Positions 14,405 through 21,457 of a stretch of DNA of 21,457 nucleotides are shown here, piece after piece. Source of the DNA: Lentisphaeria bacterium (GTDB lineage: Bacteria > Verrucomicrobiota > Lentisphaeria > Victivallales > Victivallaceae); assembly GCA_900768515.1 (NCBI GenBank), contig CAAGDG010000169.1, forward strand, positions 1 through 21,457. The letters are read 5' to 3'. Position 1 is the first letter of the stretch. Each line of letters starts with the position of its first letter. Both the position numbers and the translations under genes were made by a program. The notes under the pieces are model-generated. The model worked only from the letters and a program-made list of their open reading frames with translations. It made no database searches and was not told the DNA's origin.

Positions 14405-15691
14405 TCATTTCCGGATGTGTCTGAGCGCCTTTGCCCCGATGTCCCGCCGGCAGAAGCCGTCGGTGAAGTGAATCCGGTCCACCGCCTCGTAAGCGCGCCG
14501 GATCGCCTCTTCGATCGAAGTTCCCCGCGCAGATACGCCCAGCACCCGGCCTCCGGCGGTCACGATCTTTCCATCCCTCGCAGCGGTTCCGGCATGGAAG
14601 ACCACCGCGCCGGTCGCCGCGGCCTCCTCCAGCCCCTCGATCGGATACCCTTTCCGGTAAGAGCCGGGGTAACCGCCGGAGGCGAGCACCACAGACACCG
14701 CGGCGTCATCCGACCAGACCAGTTCCGCTTCGGAAAGCCGTCCTTCGGCGGTCTTCCTGAGCACGTCGAACCAGTCGCCGTCAAACCGGCGCATGACCGG
14801 CTGAATTTCCGGATCCCCGAAGCGGACATTAAATTCCAGCACCTTCGGCGCCCCGTCGCAGACCATGATTCCGACGAAAATAACACCGCGGAAATCAAGT
14901 TTTTCCGCCTGGATTCCCCGGAGAAACGGCTGGAGAATTTCACGGTCGATCCGCTCCGAAACTTCCGGCGTGATCACCGGCGCCGGAGAGTAGGCGCCCA
15001 TGCCGCCCGTGTTCGGCCCCCGGTCCTCGTCGAACACCCGTTTGTGGTCCTGCGAGGAGACCAGCGGCACGATGCTCTTCCCGTCGGTCAGCGCCAGGAT
15101 CGACGCCTCCTCTCCGACCAGCCGCTCCTCGACCAGCACCTTCGCACCGGCTGAACCGAAAATTCCGCCGAAACACTCCGAAAGAAAATCGAGCGCCTCC
15201 GGCTCCCGTTCCGCAACCAGTACACCCTTGCCCGCAGCCAGCCCGTCCGCCTTGATCACGATGCCGTCGGCGCCGCCGGCGAACTCCTGCGAAACATACC
15301 GCTTCGCCGCCGCCTCGTCGGTGAACGTCGCCGCCTTCGCGGTCGGGATCCCGTATTTGATCATGAAGGCCTTGGCGAAATCCTTGCTGCCTTCGAGCCG
15401 GGCGGCTTCCCCGGAAGGACCGAACACCGCAAGATCCCGGGCACGGAGCAGGTCCGCGACGCCGTCGCAGAGCGGCGCTTCCGGTCCGACCACGGTCAGA
15501 TCGATCCGGTTCCGCTCCGCGAAATCCGCCAGTTTTTCCAGTTCGCCGACCCCGATCGGAACGCATTCCGCGTCCGCGGCGATGCCGGCATTGCCCGGCG
15601 CACAGTAGATTTTATCGACTTCGGGACTCTGTTTCAACTTCCAGACCAGGGCATGTTCCCGCCCGCCGGAACCGATCACCAACACCTTCAT
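14405..15691 (-). CDS. purD: Phosphoribosylamine--glycine ligase (GAR synthetase) PurD
   Basis: PurD joins phosphoribosylamine and glycine with ATP to form GAR, the second step of de novo purine synthesis. The 428-residue product has the full ATP-grasp architecture. The N-terminal domain begins VLVIGSGGREHALVWKL. The ATP-binding segment is IKADGLAAGKGV (146-157), followed by the signature DRGPNTGGMGAYSP (223-236) and the metal-binding EFNVRFGDPE (286-295). The last is followed by IQ where TQ is usual, a conservative change. The ATG has GGGAG 7 nt upstream. The gene stands alone, 208 bp before the lipoprotein gene, and is not clustered with other pur genes in this window; guaA is 12 kb away. 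Confidence 0.99.
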   Translation of the reverse strand: MKVLVIGSGGREHALVWKLKQSPEVDKIYCAPGNAGIAADAECVPIGVGELEKLADFAERNRIDLTVVGPEAPLCDGVADLLRARDLAVFGPSGEAARLEGSKDFAKAFMIKYGIPTAKAATFTDEAAAKRYVSQEFAGGADGIVIKADGLAAGKGVLVAEREPEALDFLSECFGGIFGSAGAKVLVEERLVGEEASILALTDGKSIVPLVSSQDHKRVFDEDRGPNTGGMGAYSPAPVITPEVSERIDREILQPFLRGIQAEKLDFRGVIFVGIMVCDGAPKVLEFNVRFGDPEIQPVMRRFDGDWFDVLRKTAEGRLSEAELVWSDDAAVSVVLASGGYPGSYRKGYPIEGLEEAAATGAVVFHAGTAARDGKIVTAGGRVLGVSARGTSIEEAIRRAYEAVDRIHFTDGFCRRDIGAKALRHIRK

Positions 15692-15757
15692 GCATTCACT
15701 CCCGTCTGATCAGACTCTGCAAAAATTCAGCCCCCCGCGAAAAAATCCCGGAACCAC

Positions 15758-15788
15758 TTGCTTTCTCCGGACGCGGACGCTCTATTAT
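15758..15788 (+). promoter_or_regulatory. Possible promoter of the release-factor-like gene
   Basis: TTGCTT (15758-15763) is followed by TATTAT (15783-15788) after 19 nt, or by TCTATT (15781-15786) after 17 nt. It lies about 50 nt before the ATG at 15835, in the AT-rich part of the purD divergent region. Confidence 0.35.
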
Positions 15789-15789
15789 A
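15784..15789 (-). promoter_or_regulatory. Consensus -10 box for purD
   Basis: On the minus strand a perfect TATAAT occurs at 15789-15784, about 95 nt upstream of the purD ATG. No good -35 element lies at the right distance. It overlaps the -10 region of the divergent plus-strand promoter. Confidence 0.4.
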
Positions 15790-15834
15790 TTAACAATACA
15801 ATAGCCCAGATTCAGGAAAGTTAAAGTATTTCGG

Positions 15835-16317
15835 ATGGAAAATCGCGACGATTTTTTGAAAATGGATGACGCCGCCCTCTCCGCCTGCTGTGAACTCGAA
15901 TTTTTCAAAGGCACCGGAAACGGCGGCCAGAAACGCAACAAAACTTCAAGCGCGGTCCGGGTCCGGCTTCCCGGGTGCGGCGTCGCGGCGGAAGACTGCT
16001 CCGAACGCAGCCAGCACCGCAACCGCGCCAACGCGCTCCGGAAACTGCGGCTCGCCCTCGCCTACCGCTTTCGGAACGCGCCCGCCCTTCTGCCGGAACG
16101 GAGTGAGTGTGCGGTCGAACACCCCGGCTACCCTTTGTGGCTCGCCCGGGTGCTCGACCTCTTCGCGGTGGAGAACTGGGAGATCAAACCCGTCGCCGCC
16201 CGGCTCGGCTGTTCCCCCTCCATGCTGGTGAAAAAACTGGCGAGAGATCCCGAACTCTGGAAATTCACCTCCGACGCGCGCCGGGAATCCGGGCTTCCGC
16301 CGCTGCGGAAGAACTGA
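15835..16317 (+). CDS. Peptide chain release factor-like protein (RF-1 domain, GGQ motif)
   Basis: The 160-residue product has the catalytic domain of class I release factors: GTGNGGQKRNKTSSAVRV (about 26-43), with the GGQ tripeptide at 30-32 that triggers peptidyl-tRNA hydrolysis on the ribosome. An Arg/Asn-rich helix follows (SQHRNRANALRKLRLAL, about 59-75). No codon-recognition domain is present, so it resembles small rescue-type factors (ArfB/YaeJ, ICT1) rather than PrfA/PrfB. The C-terminal part (about 100-160) lacks ArfB's characteristic basic tail pattern. Instead it has helices reading like a helix-turn-helix (KPVAARLGCSPSMLVKKLARD). A role in rescuing stalled ribosomes or cleaving stray peptidyl-tRNA is inferred. 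The ribosome-binding site is weak: AGGAAAG lies about 14 nt before the ATG. It is divergent from purD and 148 nt upstream of serC. Confidence 0.85.
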   Translation: MENRDDFLKMDDAALSACCELEFFKGTGNGGQKRNKTSSAVRVRLPGCGVAAEDCSERSQHRNRANALRKLRLALAYRFRNAPALLPERSECAVEHPGYPLWLARVLDLFAVENWEIKPVAARLGCSPSMLVKKLARDPELWKFTSDARRESGLPPLRKN

Positions 16318-16344
16318 AACTCCGTGCAATTTATACTTCGCCTC

Positions 16345-16373
16345 TTGCAAACCGGCTCTGGAGAAGGTATATT
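16345..16373 (+). promoter_or_regulatory. Predicted sigma70-type promoter of serC
   Basis: TTGCAA (16345-16350) and TATATT (16368-16373) are separated by exactly 17 nt. The predicted leader is about 85 nt. It falls in the gap after the release-factor-like gene, so serC is probably transcribed separately. Confidence 0.55.
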
Positions 16374-16407
16374 ATAAGAATTCTCAAAAACACGTTTGGT
16401 CCGCGGC

Positions 16408-16437
16408 ATTCCGCAGGGTTGCGGGCGCTGCCGGAAT
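16408..16437 (+). promoter_or_regulatory. Hairpin in the serC leader
   Basis: ATTCCGCAG (16408-16416) pairs with CTGC-C-GGAAT (16428-16437), a 9-bp stem with one bulged C and an 11-nt loop. It lies between the predicted promoter and the AGGAG at 16451-16455. No T-run follows and there is no leader peptide with serine codons, so no attenuation mechanism is evident. Confidence 0.3.
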
Positions 16438-16465
16438 CAGAGAAAACAACAGGAGAGTGCCAATT

Positions 16466-17548
16466 ATGGAGATCTACAACTTTGCAGCCGGTCCGGCAAT
16501 GCTGCCGAAGGAAGTCATGCAGAAAGCGCAGGCGGAGTTCTGCAACTACCAGAATTCCGGAAGCGGAGTTCTGGAGCTCTCCCATCGCGGCAAGTTCTTC
16601 CAGCCGGTCATCGACCGCGCCGAAGCGAATGTCCGCGAACTGCTCGGGCTTTCCGATGACTTCGCCGTGCTCTTCATCCAGGGCGGCGCAAGCTTGCAGT
16701 TCGCGATGCTGGCGATGAACCTGCTCAACGGCGGCACCGCCGACTATGTCGACACCGGCGTCTGGAGTTCCAAGGCCGCCAAGGAGGCGAAGATGTTCGG
16801 CAATGTCAACATCGTCGCTTCCAGCAAGGAGACCAAGTACGATCACATCCCGGCGGCTTCCGAATGGAAGCTCACTCCCGGTGCGGCCTACATGCACATC
16901 ACCAGCAACAACACCATCGCCGGCACCCAGTATCAGACGATGCCGAAACCGCTTGCCGGCGTTCCGATGATCGCCGACATGTCCAGCGACATCATGTCGC
17001 GTGTTTTCGATCCCAACGATTTCGGCATGTTCTACGCCGGCGCCCAGAAGAACCTCGGACCCTCCGGCCTCGCGCTGGTGGTCATCCGCAAGGATCTGGC
17101 GGCCCGGACCGACGACAGCAAGGTCCCGACCATGCTGCGCTATTCAACCTACATCGACAACGGTTCGATGTTCAACACCCCGCCGACCTTCGCGATCTAC
17201 ATGCTGATGCTGGTCACCGACTGGCTCAAGGAGAAGGGCGGCATCGCCGCGATCGAGAAGATCAACAACGAAAAGGCGCAGTATCTCTACAGCTTCCTCG
17301 AAAACTCCACCTTCTTCAAGAGTCCGGTCGCCAAGGCGGACCGTTCCCGGATGAACGTGGTCTTCCGCACCCCGTCGGAAGAGCTGGACGCCAAGTTCGT
17401 CAAAGAGGCGAAGGAGAACGGCCTGACCGATCTCAAAGGTCACCGGCTGGTCGGCGGCTGCCGCGCCAGCATCTACAACGCCATGCCGATGGAAGGCGTC
17501 AAGGCGCTGGTCGAATTCATGAAGAAATTCGAACTGGAAAACAAGTAA
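16466..17548 (+). CDS. serC: Phosphoserine aminotransferase SerC
   Basis: SerC is the pyridoxal-phosphate enzyme that converts 3-phosphohydroxypyruvate and glutamate to phosphoserine in serine synthesis; it can also act in vitamin B6 synthesis. The 360-residue product is family length and shows the class V aminotransferase fold. The N-terminus YNFAAGPAMLP is diagnostic. SHRGKFF (39-45) contacts the substrate phosphate, GGASLQFAM (73-81) binds the cofactor phosphate, DMSSD (171-175) holds the pyridine ring, and Lys195 in GAQKNLGPSG forms the Schiff base. The C-terminal GGCRASIYNAMP is also characteristic. I chose the ATG at 16466, with AGGAG 10 nt upstream; an in-frame GTG at 16457 directly abuts that site. 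A strong terminator follows. Confidence 0.98.
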   Translation: MEIYNFAAGPAMLPKEVMQKAQAEFCNYQNSGSGVLELSHRGKFFQPVIDRAEANVRELLGLSDDFAVLFIQGGASLQFAMLAMNLLNGGTADYVDTGVWSSKAAKEAKMFGNVNIVASSKETKYDHIPAASEWKLTPGAAYMHITSNNTIAGTQYQTMPKPLAGVPMIADMSSDIMSRVFDPNDFGMFYAGAQKNLGPSGLALVVIRKDLAARTDDSKVPTMLRYSTYIDNGSMFNTPPTFAIYMLMLVTDWLKEKGGIAAIEKINNEKAQYLYSFLENSTFFKSPVAKADRSRMNVVFRTPSEELDAKFVKEAKENGLTDLKGHRLVGGCRASIYNAMPMEGVKALVEFMKKFELENK

Positions 17549-17575
17549 GGCGTCGGTTTCACGCAATACGAACGA

Positions 17576-17609
17576 AAGCGGCTCTCCTTCGCAGGAGGGC
17601 CGCTTTTTT
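17576..17609 (+). terminator. Intrinsic terminator of serC
   Basis: AAGCGGCTCTCCT (17576-17588) and AGGAGGGCCGCTT (17593-17605) form a 13-bp stem with one G-U pair and a TCGC loop. It runs straight into a T-run to 17609. It begins 28 nt after the serC stop codon. Confidence 0.92.
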
Positions 17610-17672
17610 GCGTCAATCGGAAAAAGTTTTTTGAGGGGCCGGGAGCGGAAGCGGAATCGTTTTCCCGCCACC

Positions 17673-17721
17673 CTCCCCGGAACCGCGGGGAGACGTTCCG
17701 CCGGGGACGGCCTTCTCCCCG
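17673..17721 (-). terminator. Tandem small hairpins after the RND gene (weak)
   Basis: Two GC-rich hairpins lie just beyond the RND stop: CTCCCCG-N6-CGGGGAG (17673-17692) and CGGGGA-N8-TCCCCG (17702-17721). Neither is followed by a T-run on the minus strand, so intrinsic termination is doubtful. The serC terminator beyond them may stop transcripts from both sides. Confidence 0.3.
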
Positions 17722-17729
17722 ATCCGCCG

Positions 17730-20700
17730 TCAGAGTTGGACGCTCTTGTTTTCTTCCGGAAGCAACTCCGGTTTGCCGGATTTCCTCCCCGCTCCGAACA
17801 TCGACTCCGCAACCGAATAGGCGGCGGGAATGAAAAAGAGCGTGATCAGGGTCGAACTGCTCAACCCTCCGATCACCGCGCGGGCCATCGGCGCCTGGGT
17901 TTCGCCGCCGTCCCCGAGCCCGAGAGCCAGCGGCAGAAGTCCGAGCACCGTGGTCAGCGTGGTCATCAGAATCGGCCGCAGCCGGCGGGTCCCCGCCTCC
18001 CGGATCGCCCGGTCGAGCGGAAGCCCTTCACTGCGAAGCAGATTTGCGGTATCCACCAGGAGGATGGCGTTGTTCACCACAATCCCCGCCAGCATGATAC
18101 AGCCGATGAACGACTGCATGTTGAAAGTGGTCCGGGTCAGGAAGAGCATGGTCAGCACACCGATCGACGCCAGGGGGACCGAGAACATCACCACCAGCGG
18201 ATCCCGCAGCGATTCGAACTGGCAGGCCATCACCATGTAGACCAGCACCAGCGCGAGCGCAAATGCGAACATCAACTCCCGGAAAGACTCCTGCTGGTCC
18301 TCGTAATCGCCTGAAAACAGCAGCGAGAACGACGGCGGCATCGGGATCTCCGCCAACTTTTCCTTGATGTCGGCGACCACCGATCCGAGGTCGCGGTCCA
18401 GAATGTTGCCGCCGACGGTCAGCACCCGCTCCTGATTCTTGCGCTCAATGTTGACCGGTCCGAGCACCCGTTCGTACTTGACCAAGTTGCGCAAAACAAT
18501 CAGTTCCCCCTGTTCATTGCGCATGGACAGATCGAGAATCTGATCCAGCGAGAGCAGGTCGGCATCCTTGACCTTGACCAGAATCGTGTATTCGTCACCG
18601 GCTTCGCGGAACTCCCCCGCCTCCGAACCGGCCAGGATCGTGCGCAGAGCATCGGCGATGTCCCGGACCGGAACTCCGAGATCGTCGGCCTTGTCGCGAT
18701 CGATGCTGATCCGGTCCTCGGGAACCCCGAGGTCGCGGCTGAGCTTCACGTCTGTGATCCCCTTGACCGACTCCATCGCCTTGGAAACCTCCTGTGCAAG
18801 TCCGGCGGCGACATCGAAATCATAGCCGCGCAGCTCGACGGTGACCCCCTCCCCGGTGCCGACTCCCATCATCCGCGAAAAAAGCCCCTGACCGGCACGC
18901 ACCCGGAACACGGTACCGGGAATTCCTTTGAGCCGCTGATCAAGAAGTTCCGCAATCTTCCGGTCGGAACGGGCCCGCTGGCTGCGCGACTTCAGGCGGA
19001 TGTTGTAGTTCGCCTTGTGTCCGCCGGAGGCGCGCCAGCTCGATTTTCCGGCGAAGGAGACCCAGCCGATCATATCGTCGCCGACCACTTCGCGGATGAT
19101 CGATTCGGTCAGAATCACGGTGTCGTTGACCGCGTCGGGACTGGTGCCGACCTCCATTTCCAGATAGATCCGGACCTCCCCCTCGTTCGCCTTCGGCATG
19201 AGTTCGGAACCGATCAGGGGGATCAAAAGAAAGCTCGCCGCCACCAGCAGCACCAGAATTCCGATGAAAAGCCCGCGGAAGCGCAGCACTGTATCGAGCG
19301 CGCTCCCGTAGATGCGCTCCAGCCAGCGCTGGAAATACTCCGTCGACGCGAGGAGCCGCTGCAGAAATGTCAGGTCGCCGCGGTCGATGCTGACGCTTCG
19401 CCCCAGGCATTTGGCCGCCATCATCGGCACCAGTGTGATCGCGGTGAAAAGCGAACACCCCAGAGAAAACGCCACCACCGCGGAAAACTGCTTGAACATC
19501 ACGCCGCTCATCCCCTCCATGAACAGCAGCGGAAGGAACACCGCCAGCGTGGTCAGCGTGCTTGCGGTGATCGCAATCGCCACTTCGCTGGTGCCTTTGA
19601 CCGCCGCCTCGTCGGGCGGCATTCCGCTGTCGCGCAGCCGGGTGATGTTTTCGAGCACCACGATGGAGTTGTCCACCAGCATGCCGACGCCGAGGGCGAG
19701 GCCGCCAAGCGTCATGATATTCAGTGTATAACCGCAGAAATAAACCAGTGCGAATGTCGCGATGATCGACATCGGAATGCTGATGCCGATCACCACCGTG
19801 CTGCCCAGATTGCGCAGGAAGAGGAAGAGAACCACCACCGCCAGCAGTCCGCCGGTCACCGCGGAATCGGCCACCCCGGCGATGGAGCGTTCGATGTAGT
19901 CGGCCGAATTGATGATCGGCTGCAGCAGAATCTGGTTGGAGTATTCGCCGTTGATCCGCTCAATCTCCTTGAGGACCTCGCCGGCGACCCGGACCGTGTT
20001 GGCGCCCGACTGTTTGTAGACCTGCAGCATGATTCCCGGCTTGCCGTTGACCCGTACGTGCCGGTTGATTTTCGAATGGGTGTCGACCACTTCGGCGACG
20101 TCCCGCAGCCGGATCTTTTCGCCGTCCTTGCCGGTTGCGATCACCGTGTTGCTGATCTGCTCGATGCTGGTGAAGATGCCCGGGGTCCGGACCCGGATCT
20201 CCAGCCTTCCTTCGATCAGGTTGCCGGCCGGAGTGGTCACGTTGGCGTTCTCCAGGACCGAAAGCACATTCGAAAGCGAGGTGTCGAGCTTGCGCGCCTT
20301 GTCGACATCGAAGAGCACCTGAATCTCCCGTTCGAGGCCGCCGCCGATGTTGACCGAGGCGACGCCGTCGATCCGTTCGATCCGGTACTGGATCTGATCT
20401 TCGATCAGCTGCCGGGCGTCCATGAGGTCGATTTCAGTGGCGACGCCGATCTGGACGATCGGCGAACTTGCGGAGTCGAACTTGTAGAGAATCGGCTCGT
20501 CGGCATCATCCGGAAGACGCGGGACCACCCGGTCGAGTCGGTCGCGCACGTCCGAGACCGCCGCGTCGAGATTCGTCCCCCAGTTGAAGGAGACCGTCAC
20601 GTTGCTGGACCCCTCTCCCGAGGTCGAAAAAATCTCCTTGACGCCGGAGACGGCGGAAAGCGAACTTTCGATCTTCTTCGAAATCAGCTCCTCCACCTCT

Positions 20701-20870
20701 TCTGGACTGGCGTCCTCGTAGGTGGTCACGATGGTCACGCTCGGATAGGTGATGTCCGGCATGAGGTCGATCGGCAGATAACTTAACGCCACACCGCCCA
20801 GAATCATCACGATGCAGGAGACCATCGAGATGAAAATCGGCCGCTTGACACAGAATTCCGGCAGATTCAT
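17730..20870 (-). CDS. RND-family transporter (AcrB/HAE1-like inner-membrane pump), no adaptor gene adjacent
   Basis: The 1046-residue product has the length and internal duplication of AcrB-type pumps: a membrane helix, a large periplasmic loop, six helices, a second loop and a second helix set. The N-terminus MNLPEFCVKRPIFISM and YLPIDLMPDITYP (31-43) are typical. The proton-relay segment GMLVDNSIVVLENI has Asp400, with Asn where AcrB has a second Asp. The second half carries MACQFESLRDPLVVMFSVPL and GIVVNNAILLVDTAN. The ATG at 20870 has GGAGGAGGAGG upstream; the in-frame extension to 20927 is Gly-rich and has no support. Tripartite pumps need a membrane-fusion protein and an outer-membrane channel, but neither is encoded on either side here. 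Substrates cannot be predicted. Confidence 0.95.
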   Translation of the reverse strand: MNLPEFCVKRPIFISMVSCIVMILGGVALSYLPIDLMPDITYPSVTIVTTYEDASPEEVEELISKKIESSLSAVSGVKEIFSTSGEGSSNVTVSFNWGTNLDAAVSDVRDRLDRVVPRLPDDADEPILYKFDSASSPIVQIGVATEIDLMDARQLIEDQIQYRIERIDGVASVNIGGGLEREIQVLFDVDKARKLDTSLSNVLSVLENANVTTPAGNLIEGRLEIRVRTPGIFTSIEQISNTVIATGKDGEKIRLRDVAEVVDTHSKINRHVRVNGKPGIMLQVYKQSGANTVRVAGEVLKEIERINGEYSNQILLQPIINSADYIERSIAGVADSAVTGGLLAVVVLFLFLRNLGSTVVIGISIPMSIIATFALVYFCGYTLNIMTLGGLALGVGMLVDNSIVVLENITRLRDSGMPPDEAAVKGTSEVAIAITASTLTTLAVFLPLLFMEGMSGVMFKQFSAVVAFSLGCSLFTAITLVPMMAAKCLGRSVSIDRGDLTFLQRLLASTEYFQRWLERIYGSALDTVLRFRGLFIGILVLLVAASFLLIPLIGSELMPKANEGEVRIYLEMEVGTSPDAVNDTVILTESIIREVVGDDMIGWVSFAGKSSWRASGGHKANYNIRLKSRSQRARSDRKIAELLDQRLKGIPGTVFRVRAGQGLFSRMMGVGTGEGVTVELRGYDFDVAAGLAQEVSKAMESVKGITDVKLSRDLGVPEDRISIDRDKADDLGVPVRDIADALRTILAGSEAGEFREAGDEYTILVKVKDADLLSLDQILDLSMRNEQGELIVLRNLVKYERVLGPVNIERKNQERVLTVGGNILDRDLGSVVADIKEKLAEIPMPPSFSLLFSGDYEDQQESFRELMFAFALALVLVYMVMACQFESLRDPLVVMFSVPLASIGVLTMLFLTRTTFNMQSFIGCIMLAGIVVNNAILLVDTANLLRSEGLPLDRAIREAGTRRLRPILMTTLTTVLGLLPLALGLGDGGETQAPMARAVIGGLSSSTLITLFFIPAAYSVAESMFGAGRKSGKPELLPEENKSVQL

Positions 20871-21113
20871 CGGGCCTCCTCCTCCGCCGCCGGAGCGGGA
20901 GTGCTGCCGTTCCCCGGCTGCCGTCACCCCCCCAGCCCGCTTTTCTTTTCATTCCCTTGTCATCTCCGCAAAAAAATGTGTTCCAATGTCCAATTTGGTT
21001 GGCAAGATAATCTCCGTTGTCGGGGAATGAATACAAATTTTTTTATGCAAAAACAGGGAATGAACTGTTATTTTTTCAAAAAAGGGGTTATTGTATGATA
21101 TGATATTGAAACA
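20871..21113. promoter_or_regulatory. Divergent promoter region between the RND gene and the RsmB-like gene
   Basis: The 243 bp become AT-rich from about 20940. The 9-mer GGGAATGAA occurs three times: inverted at 20948-20956, and direct at 21023-21031 and 21056-21064, the last two 33 bp apart. Possible plus-strand -10 boxes TATGAT occur at 21094-21099 and 21099-21104, close to the start of the RsmB-like gene. I found no convincing promoter for the RND gene. Confidence 0.4.
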
Positions 21114-21457
21114 ATGGGAGAAAAATCCGCCGTGAAGAACGATCTCGATCCTCGCAAATTCAAGTCGCAGCTGAAGGCCGCCGGAAATGCGACCCGGCAG
21201 GTGTTCGAAGAACTCTTCGGAAATCATCGGCCCGCCGACCGCGCCGTCTCCGCCTGGCTCAGGGAGAATCGTCAATACGGTTCCCGAGACCGTCAGTTCA
21301 TCACGGAAACGCTCTATGCCCTGCTCCGCTACTGGGGAATGCTGCGGCGTTTTCTGCCGCAGGAACGCCGGGAGGAGATCGAATCCGGAACCATCCGCAT
21401 CGGCCGGACCGAACTTGAAGCCCTCTTCTTTGCCGCACTCTATCTCGAAGGTTCCGA
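21114..21457 (+). CDS. RsmB/NOL1-NOP2-Sun family rRNA m5C methyltransferase (5' part, truncated by window end)
   Basis: The frame stays open to the window edge (114 complete codons). The peptide has the helical NusB-like RNA-binding domain that precedes the methyltransferase domain in RsmB-type enzymes. The diagnostic pattern is RPADRAVSAWLRENRQYGSRDR (about 39-60), followed by FITETLYALLRYWGML (about 61-76). RsmB-type enzymes methylate C5 of a cytosine in 16S rRNA; the catalytic cysteines lie beyond the window, so the exact subfamily is open. The start is uncertain. The ATG at 21114 has no good ribosome-binding site and may be almost at the 5' end of the mRNA. An in-frame GTG at 21132 has GGGAG about 11 nt upstream and may be the real start. 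Confidence 0.8.
   Translation, partial: MGEKSAVKNDLDPRKFKSQLKAAGNATRQVFEELFGNHRPADRAVSAWLRENRQYGSRDRQFITETLYALLRYWGMLRRFLPQERREEIESGTIRIGRTELEALFFAALYLEGS

Noticed and set aside
19017..20786. 589-codon plus-strand open frame opposite the RND gene
   Set aside because: It is a His/Arg/Asp-rich antisense shadow without a recognisable domain or ribosome-binding site; the RND gene is certain.

Overview
The window is a compact, GC-rich bacterial chromosome segment. Fifteen complete genes, one partial gene at the right edge and a probable partial gene at the left edge are packed with short gaps. Nothing in it is a phage, plasmid, insertion sequence, rRNA, tRNA or CRISPR array. The cell looks Gram-negative and rich in carbohydrate-active enzymes: it has an RND-type inner-membrane transporter, lipoproteins, a family 8 polysaccharide lyase, a five-bladed-propeller glycosidase and a GxDLY/SGNH esterase. 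Together with an RF-1-domain mini-release-factor, this suggests the PVC superphylum, possibly Lentisphaerota/Victivallales. That assignment is inferred from gene content and style only.

Left part (1-7250). The minus strand carries guaA (GMP synthase), then rsmD (16S rRNA m2G966 methyltransferase), then the start of a further gene. Divergent from guaA is a plus-strand pair: an SGNH/GxDLY esterase followed by prmA (ribosomal protein L11 methyltransferase). Convergent with prmA are mnmG (tRNA wobble-uridine modification) and, overlapping its stop by 4 bp, a lone OppC/DppC-type permease gene. A long near-perfect hairpin sits between prmA and the permease.

Middle (7250-12350). About 1 kb without an intact gene separates mnmG from a divergent cell-wall amidase. 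It is much more AT-rich than the rest, apart from a GC-normal island holding a 65-codon open frame without a start, which may be a gene remnant. The amidase has a strong hairpin in its leader and a good intrinsic terminator. A secreted family 8 polysaccharide lyase follows, convergent with a GH43-like glycosidase, with a terminator hairpin between them.

Right part (12350-21457). The minus strand runs purD, a small lipoprotein, a PIN-PhoH ATPase and the GH43-like gene. Divergent from purD, across an apparently shared promoter region, are a GGQ-motif release-factor-like protein and serC (phosphoserine aminotransferase), which ends in a textbook terminator. Convergent with serC is a 1046-residue RND transporter with no adaptor gene beside it. 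Divergent from that is the 5' end of an RsmB-like rRNA methyltransferase gene.

Most genes are core housekeeping: purine synthesis (guaA, purD), serine synthesis (serC), and modification of translation components (rsmD, prmA, mnmG, the RsmB-like gene, the GGQ protein). Polysaccharide and envelope genes are interspersed. I found no convincing undescribed multi-gene system. The best leads are the gene remnant in the AT-rich gap, the lone permease coupled to mnmG, the GGQ protein with an unfamiliar C-terminus, and a repeated 9-mer in the RND/RsmB-like divergent promoter region.
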